Part shown: piece by piece, positions 14,571 to 18,702 of the stretch
How the letters are laid out: the number at the start of each line of letters is the position of its first letter
Position numbering within the stretch: position 1 is the stretch's first letter
Assembly: GCF_046542825.1 (NCBI RefSeq)
Contig: NZ_JBKHAQ010000052.1
Coordinates: 1 to 18,702 of the forward strand
Direction: 5' to 3'
DNA: 18,702 nucleotides
DNA from: Rhodosalinus sp046542825
Lineage (GTDB): Bacteria > Pseudomonadota > Alphaproteobacteria > Rhodobacterales > Rhodobacteraceae
The notes under the pieces: model-generated
The model's input: the letters and a program-made list of their open reading frames with translations, nothing else
Database searches by the model: none
What the model was told of the DNA's origin: nothing
Program-made: the position numbers and the translations under genes

Positions 14571-15476
14571 ATGGCACGGCGGCGCAAGGGGCGCGACATT
14601 TCCGGCTGGCTGGTGGTGGACAAGCCGGCGGGCGTGGGGTCGACCGACGTGGTCAACATCGTGCGCCGCGCGCTCGACGCGAAGAAGGCGGGGCATGCCG
14701 GCACGCTCGACCCGGCGGCGACCGGCGTTCTGGCGGTGGCGCTGGGCGAGGCGACGAAGACCGTGCCTTACGTCACCGATGCGCTCAAGGCCTATACCTT
14801 CACCGTGCGCTTCGGGCAGGCGACCGAGACCGACGACGCCGAGGGCGCGGTGATCGCGGAGAGCGACCGCCGCCCCACGGACGAGGCGATCAAGGAGGCG
14901 CTCAACGCTTTCGTGGGCGAGATCATGCAGGTGCCGCCGGCCTATTCGGCGGTGCGTGTCGAAGGCCAGCGCGCCTATGCGCTGGCACGCAAGGGGGAAG
15001 CGGCGGAGTTGCAGGCGCGGCCGCTCTGGGTGGAATCGCTGATCCTGGCCGACCGGCCCGACGCGGACCACGCGGAGCTGGAGATGGTCTGCGGCAAGGG
15101 CGGCTATGTGCGTGCCGTGGCCCGCGACCTGGGCGAGGCGCTGGGGTGTTACGGGCATGTCACCGCGCTGCGCCGGATCTGGTCCGGGCCGTTTTCGGCC
15201 GAAGACGGGATCTCGCTCGACGAGGTGCGCAGGCTGGCCGGCAGCCCGGAGCTCGACGCACGGCTTCTGCCGCTGGAGGCCGGGCTTGCCGATCTGCCGC
15301 AGGTGCGCGCGCTCGAGGCCAGCGTGCCGCGGCTGCGCAACGGCAACCCGGCGCCGGTGATCGCGCAGGATCTGGACTACGGCGAGGAATGCTGGGCCGC
15401 CGCGGATGGCCGCGCGGTTGCCGTGGGCCGCTACAAGGGGGGTGAATTGCACCCCAGCCGGGTCTTTGCGGCCTGA
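14571..15476 (+). CDS. truB: tRNA pseudouridine-55 synthase TruB
   Basis: Makes pseudouridine 55 in the T-loop of almost all tRNAs; cytoplasmic. The protein has 301 residues from ATG 14571. That start is preferred over ATG 14565 because GTGAGG (14558-14563) is 7 bases upstream of it but only 1 base from the earlier ATG. The catalytic Asp is in GHAGTLDPAATGVL. Other TruB blocks are ISGWLVVDKPAGVGST, KAYTFTVRFGQATETDD, QVPPAYSAVRVEGQRAYALAR, CGKGGYVRAVARDLGEALG and a C-terminal region carrying LRNGNP, in the position of the PUA-like domain. It has no rbfA before it and no rpsO after it, unlike the common rbfA-truB-rpsO order. Confidence 0.96.
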   Translation: MARRRKGRDISGWLVVDKPAGVGSTDVVNIVRRALDAKKAGHAGTLDPAATGVLAVALGEATKTVPYVTDALKAYTFTVRFGQATETDDAEGAVIAESDRRPTDEAIKEALNAFVGEIMQVPPAYSAVRVEGQRAYALARKGEAAELQARPLWVESLILADRPDADHAELEMVCGKGGYVRAVARDLGEALGCYGHVTALRRIWSGPFSAEDGISLDEVRRLAGSPELDARLLPLEAGLADLPQVRALEASVPRLRNGNPAPVIAQDLDYGEECWAAADGRAVAVGRYKGGELHPSRVFAA

Positions 15477-15483
15477 CAGGACA

Positions 15484-15508
15484 GGCGCGCCCCTCAGCGG
15501 AGCGCGCC
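15484..15508. terminator. Hairpin between convergent truB and hsp20, possible shared terminator
   Basis: ggcgcgc (15484-15490) and gcgcgcc (15502-15508) form a 7-base-pair GC stem with an 11-base loop, 8 bases after the truB stop and 25 bases from the hsp20 stop on the other strand. No strong T-tract is present. Confidence 0.45.
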
Positions 15509-15532
15509 CCTTGCCTCGCGCGAGCGCGCGGC

Positions 15533-16006
15533 TCAGTTCACCGTTTCGGCGTCGACCACATCCTTTTGCGTGGCCGTGTCCTCGGCCTTCGAGATCGCGA
15601 TGCGACGCGGCTTCAGCGCCTCGGGGATCTCGCGCTCGAGGTCGATGTGCAGCATTCCGTCGGCGTGGCTCGCGCCGGTCACGCGCACATGGTCGGCCAG
15701 GTGAAACCGCCGCTCGAAGGCGCGGGTGGCGATGCCGCGGTGCAGGAAGGTGCGGGCCTCGTCCTCTTCGGCCTTGCGGGCCGAGACGACGAGCGCGTTC
15801 TCCTTCACCTCGACCGACAGGTCGTCGGCCGAGAAGCCGGCCACCGCGATCGAGATGCGGTAATGGCTCTCGTCCGTCTTCTCGATGTTGTAGGGGGGAT
15901 AGGTGGGCTGGCTGACCTCTGTGGTCAGCACGCGGTCCATCAGATCGGCCAGACGGTCGAAACCGACCGTGGCCCGGTAGAGCGGTGCAGGATCGAAACT
16001 GCGCAT
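15533..16006 (-). CDS. ibpA: small heat-shock protein, IbpA/Hsp20 type
   Basis: An ATP-independent holdase chaperone that binds unfolding proteins in the cytoplasm; 157 residues. The N-terminal arm MRSFDPAPLYRATVGFDRL is the IbpA signature. The alpha-crystallin domain runs from about YPPYNIEKTDESHYRISIAV to HIDLEREIPEALKPRRI, followed by a short acidic tail ending DAETVN. The ATG at 16006 is preferred to the one at 16015 because AGGAGG is 9 bases upstream of it but directly abuts the earlier ATG. It lacks the central I-x-I/V oligomerisation motif in its canonical place after PRR, although IAI follows directly (PRRIAIS). A candidate heat-shock promoter lies about 100 bases upstream. Confidence 0.93.
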   Translation of the reverse strand: MRSFDPAPLYRATVGFDRLADLMDRVLTTEVSQPTYPPYNIEKTDESHYRISIAVAGFSADDLSVEVKENALVVSARKAEEDEARTFLHRGIATRAFERRFHLADHVRVTGASHADGMLHIDLEREIPEALKPRRIAISKAEDTATQKDVVDAETVN

Positions 16007-16106
16007 CCTGGTCATCCTCCTGTGAGCGATACCTTCGGACGCCCTCCCGGCACGGGACAGGCGATTGCGGCGCGCAGGGCCCGGCGTCGGCACCCTGCGC
16101 GGCGGG

Positions 16107-16136
16107 CATGTGGGCGCGGGGCGGCCCGCTTTCAAG
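16107..16136 (-). promoter_or_regulatory. Candidate RpoH (heat-shock sigma) promoter for hsp20
   Basis: On the minus strand CTTGAA (16136-16131) matches the RpoH -35 box perfectly. After 16 bases comes CCCACATG (16114-16107), resembling the -10 box CCCCATNT. It lies just after the protease stop and about 100 bases before the hsp20 ATG. The target gene is of the expected class; the -10 match is imperfect. Confidence 0.35.
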
Positions 16137-16148
16137 AGGTCCGCGCGC

Positions 16149-16964
16149 TCACTCGGCGGTGACGAATTTCGCGCCCATGTCCTTGCGTGTCTCCTCGCCC
16201 ACGCGAATCCGGCGCACGGACGGCGCGTCGCCCGGGGCCAGGCCCCGGCCTGCGGCAAGCTCGGCGTGCAAGAGCGCGAGCGGACCCTCCAGCGCGGTCC
16301 CGAGCGAGACCTTGCGCCCCGCCATCTCGGCCATGGCGCTGACGACCGAGACGATGCGCGGCCCCTCCGGCCCGATGGAAAAGACCGGCGCCCCGGAGGC
16401 GCCGAAATCGACATCGCAATCCATCACCAGCACGCCCGACTGTCGCGCGCGCACCCTGCAGACCTCCTGCAGCGAGGGCGCCTCTGCCCGGTCGCGCGCA
16501 TAGGACACGACGCCGATCTCCGCGCCCGGACCCGGTTGGGCGCCCGTGGCAAAGGGAATGACGGTGGTGTTGCGGATCGGCCGGACGAGTTCCAGAAGCG
16601 CCACGTCGTTCTGCACGCGCAGCGGCCCTGTCTCGCTCTGGTAGACGTAGTTGGGATGCGCCACGGCGCGGCGAATCGCGCGATAGGCCTCTGCCCGGCC
16701 GTTGCGCCAGCCCGCAAGGAAGGTGATCTCGCGGTGGTCGAGCCGCGCGCCGCTGTCCTTGTCGAATAGGCAATGCGCCGCCGTCAGGACCAGGTCGGGG
16801 GCGATCAGCGCGCCGGTGCAGAACCCCGTGCCGCCGATGTCCAGCCGGCCCACCGCCTCCCAGCCGCGGCTCTTGTCGCCGGTATCCAGCGTCTCGAGCC
16901 GGTTTTGGGCAAGCGCCCCGGTTGCGGCGAGCGCGAGGGCGAGCACGGCGGCGATCAGGCGCAT
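16149..16964 (-). CDS. secreted trypsin-like serine protease (S1 family)
   Basis: A 271-residue protein with a signal peptide MRLIAAVLALALAATGALAQ, probably cleaved after GALA, so it is exported to the periplasm or beyond. The S1 catalytic triad is His64 in LTAAHCLF, Asp120 in NDVALLEL and Ser190 in DFGASGAPVF. The usual GDSGGP is replaced by GASGAP; the serine is kept, and I remember this variant from bacterial S1 relatives. Cys residues 49/65 and 169/183 could form two disulfides. The ATG at 16964 is preferred over 16970 because AAGGAG is 6 bases upstream of it. Substrate unknown. The upstream intergenic region carries the inverted pair of 26-base repeats. Confidence 0.88.
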   Translation of the reverse strand: MRLIAAVLALALAATGALAQNRLETLDTGDKSRGWEAVGRLDIGGTGFCTGALIAPDLVLTAAHCLFDKDSGARLDHREITFLAGWRNGRAEAYRAIRRAVAHPNYVYQSETGPLRVQNDVALLELVRPIRNTTVIPFATGAQPGPGAEIGVVSYARDRAEAPSLQEVCRVRARQSGVLVMDCDVDFGASGAPVFSIGPEGPRIVSVVSAMAEMAGRKVSLGTALEGPLALLHAELAAGRGLAPGDAPSVRRIRVGEETRKDMGAKFVTAE

Positions 16965-17224
16965 GGGCATCTCCTTGGTCGGGTTGACGGCCTGCTAGGC
17001 GCGCGGTGAGGCGAAATTAGGGCGAAGGTCGAGCCTGCACGGCGGCGGCATGGACTGCCGGAACGCGGGCTTGGCCATCGGGGCGCGCCAGCACGCGGAA
17101 CGCGGCGTTTGGCGACACTGCCGTCGCGCCGCGCCTCAACGCCTGCCGGCAACGTCATGCCGCACCACCGGCCGGCACCGGCGAGGCTTTCGGGCCGGGG
17201 GGCGTCCCGGCGGAGGGCCTGCGT

Positions 17225-17250
17225 CTTTCAATGGTCTGCAAATACCCATG
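17225..17250 (-). repeat. 26-base bipartite repeat, copy B
   Basis: Read on the minus strand: CATGGGTATTTG, variable CA, GACCATTGAAAG. Identical to copies A and C outside the two central bases. It faces copy C head to head across 41 bases, so a transcript through both could form a long stem with one mismatched dinucleotide region. Confidence 0.85.
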
Positions 17251-17291
17251 TCGCCGCTGCGCCGTGGGCCCGCCGCCTGATCGAAGCGTTG

Positions 17292-17317
17292 CATGGGTAT
17301 TTGAAGACCATTGAAAG
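17292..17317 (+). repeat. 26-base bipartite repeat, copy C
   Basis: CATGGGTATTTG, variable AA, GACCATTGAAAG. Similarity to the other copies stops sharply at both ends (flanks cgttg before and cagggg after are not shared, apart from one G also present before copy A). It lies about 150 bases past the glcF stop. Confidence 0.85.
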
Positions 17318-17463
17318 CAGGGGCGAGATCCCGCAGTGGGCGCCGCCGCGGCCCTCCATCAGAACCGCCATTCCGGCGCGACGGTGCGGTCGATGGCCGC
17401 GGGACGCGGGACGGATGCGCCCGTGTGCCGGGACGCCCGAGGGAAAGGGTGCGCCTGCGCCGC

Positions 17464-18702
17464 TCAGGTGTCCGCCCGCGCCAGCGCGGGCGGACGCGGT
17501 CCGCCGGTCGCCCAGTCCAGAAGCTCGACGGTATGCACCACGGGGATTTCCGTCGCGCCGCCGATCTGCATCATGCAGCCGATGTTGCCGGTGGCGATGA
17601 CCTGTGGCGCCTTCGCCTCCAGCGTGGCGACCTTGCGCGCTTTCAGTTCGGCGGAAATCGTGGGCTGCATCAGGTTGTAGGTGCCCGCCGAGCCGCAGCA
17701 GAGGTGGCTGTCGGCGGGCTCCACCACCTCGAAGCCCGCGCGCTTGAGCAGGGTCTTGGGCGCGGCCTTGATCTGCTGGCCGTGCTGCAGCGAGCAGGCG
17801 GCATGATAGGCGACGCGCAGCCCGCCGGGGCCGGGGCCGGGGGCGGGCGACGGACGGCGGTCCGTGCCGGCGATCCGGTCGGCGGCGGGCTGGTCGGTCG
17901 GCGCCGGCGTCTCCGCGCCCATCAGCAGCTTCAGCACCTCCGAGACGTCCCGTGCCATGCCGCTCACCTCTGCCGCGTCCTCGGCCAGGGACTCGTTGCG
18001 GAACATGTGGCCATAGTCCTTGACGGTCGTACCGCAGCCGGAGGTGTTGATCACCACCGCGTCGAGGCCGGCGCCACGCGCCTCGGCCATCCAGGCGCGG
18101 ATGTTGCGCGCGGCGCTGGCATGACTCTCGTCCGCCTTGCCCATGTGATGGGTGAGCGCGCCGCAGCAGCCCGCGCCTTCGGCCACCACCACCTCGGCGC
18201 CCAGCCGGGTGAGCACGCGGATCGTCGCGTCGTTGATGTCGGTGTTCAGCGCGCGCTGCGCACAGCCGGTCATCAGCGCCACCCGCATCCGGCGCTCGCC
18301 TTCGGCCGGGAAGACCTGCGGATCGTCGTTGCGGCTGACCGGCGGGATGCGCGCGGGCGCCATGTCGAGCATTGCGCGCAGCCGCGCATCGGGCACCAGG
18401 CGGCGGAAGGGGCGGCCCATCTTCGCGGCAAGAAGTGCCAGACGGAAGCGCCCCGGATAGGGCAGCACGCGCGCCAGCAGCCAGCGCAGCGCCCGGTCCC
18501 GCCAGGGCCGGCGGTAGTGCTCTTCGATGTAGGCGCGGCCGTGATCGACCAGATGCATGTAATGCACGCCGGAGGGGCAGGTCGTCATGCAGGCGAGGCA
18601 CGACAGGCAGCGGTCGATGTGCAGCACCGTCTTGTCGTCCGGCACGCGCCCTGCCTCGAGCATGTCCTTCATCAGGTAGATGCGGCCGCGCGGGCTGTCG
18701 AG
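17464..18702 (-). CDS. glcF: glycolate oxidase iron-sulfur subunit GlcF, 5' end missing
   Basis: The electron-transfer subunit of the membrane-associated glycolate oxidase GlcDEF, which oxidises glycolate to glyoxylate. The gene runs off the right edge: 412 residues are present, and about 45 at the N-terminus, with the first [4Fe-4S] motif, are missing. The visible start LDSPRGRIYLMKDMLEAGR is typical GlcF. The second [4Fe-4S] motif is CLSCLACMTTCPSGVHYMHL. Two cysteine-rich CCG domains follow, with GCCGALTHHMGKADES and CCGSAGTYNLMQPTISAEL; the C-terminus VHTVELLDWATGGPRP is also typical. An unusual Pro/Ala-rich linker separates the two CCG domains (about 17823-17925). glcD and glcE would be expected upstream on the minus strand, outside the window. 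Confidence 0.94.
   Translation of the reverse strand, partial: LDSPRGRIYLMKDMLEAGRVPDDKTVLHIDRCLSCLACMTTCPSGVHYMHLVDHGRAYIEEHYRRPWRDRALRWLLARVLPYPGRFRLALLAAKMGRPFRRLVPDARLRAMLDMAPARIPPVSRNDDPQVFPAEGERRMRVALMTGCAQRALNTDINDATIRVLTRLGAEVVVAEGAGCCGALTHHMGKADESHASAARNIRAWMAEARGAGLDAVVINTSGCGTTVKDYGHMFRNESLAEDAAEVSGMARDVSEVLKLLMGAETPAPTDQPAADRIAGTDRRPSPAPGPGPGGLRVAYHAACSLQHGQQIKAAPKTLLKRAGFEVVEPADSHLCCGSAGTYNLMQPTISAELKARKVATLEAKAPQVIATGNIGCMMQIGGATEIPVVHTVELLDWATGGPRPPALARADT

Larger units (their letters stand above)
16965..17463. other. Intergenic stretch without a gene, carrying the inverted repeat pair
   Basis: About 500 bases between the protease start and the glcF stop, both on the minus strand. 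Open frames here lack family motifs and ribosome binding sites. The only clear structure is the inverted pair of 26-base repeats at 17225-17250 and 17292-17317. The protease promoter should lie in 16971-17050, but I cannot pick out boxes with confidence. Confidence 0.5.

Noticed and set aside
1..18702. CRISPR arrays, tRNA or rRNA genes, insertion sequences, prophage or toxin-antitoxin genes
   Set aside because: Looked for in the intergenic stretches on both strands; no regularly spaced repeats, cloverleaf-like sequences, transposase motifs or phage genes were seen.

Overview
This is a GC-rich window with alphaproteobacterial gene content. Taurine catabolism, a SoeABC-type sulfite oxidase, creatinase, a DUF1523 membrane protein and GlcF together point to the Rhodobacteraceae (roseobacter / Paracoccus-Rhodobacter relatives). 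I ran no search; identities rest on motifs and on family sequences I remember.

Left part (1-4476). The window opens with the N-terminal third of gabD (minus strand, running off the left edge), divergent from an alpha/beta hydrolase with HGGYW and GHSAGG motifs. Next is a decayed, internally deleted tauD/tfdA dioxygenase relic (about 1392-1826), ending in a cluster of tandem hairpins. An intact creatinase follows, with catalytic residues His232, Glu262 and Glu358 at the Pseudomonas numbering. After a 340-base gap without genes comes a two-gene membrane operon: an 88-aa two-helix protein and a DUF1523 protein.

Central part (4593-13640, all minus strand). Read in transcription order it holds an aromatic-amino-acid-decarboxylase-like PLP enzyme, an HpcH/HpaI aldolase, taurine-pyruvate aminotransferase (tpa), a twin-palindrome hairpin element, and a translationally coupled operon soeA - methyltransferase - soeB - soeC. 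Tpa turns taurine into sulfoacetaldehyde. Xsc, which would release sulfite from it, is not in the window. SoeABC would oxidise the sulfite to sulfate and feed electrons to quinone. The methyltransferase sits between soeA and soeB with four-base overlaps on both sides and is the oddest gene in the window.

Right part (13812-18702). It holds rluA and truB (divergent pseudouridine synthases), an IbpA-type small heat-shock protein, a secreted trypsin-like protease and nearly complete glcF (running off the right edge). Three copies of a sharply bounded 26-base element (constant 12-mer, two variable bases, constant 12-mer) lie in the intergenic DNA here. Two of them face each other as an inverted pair. 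This element and the twin-palindrome hairpins are the main structures that the genes do not explain. I saw no tRNA, rRNA, CRISPR array, insertion sequence or phage gene.
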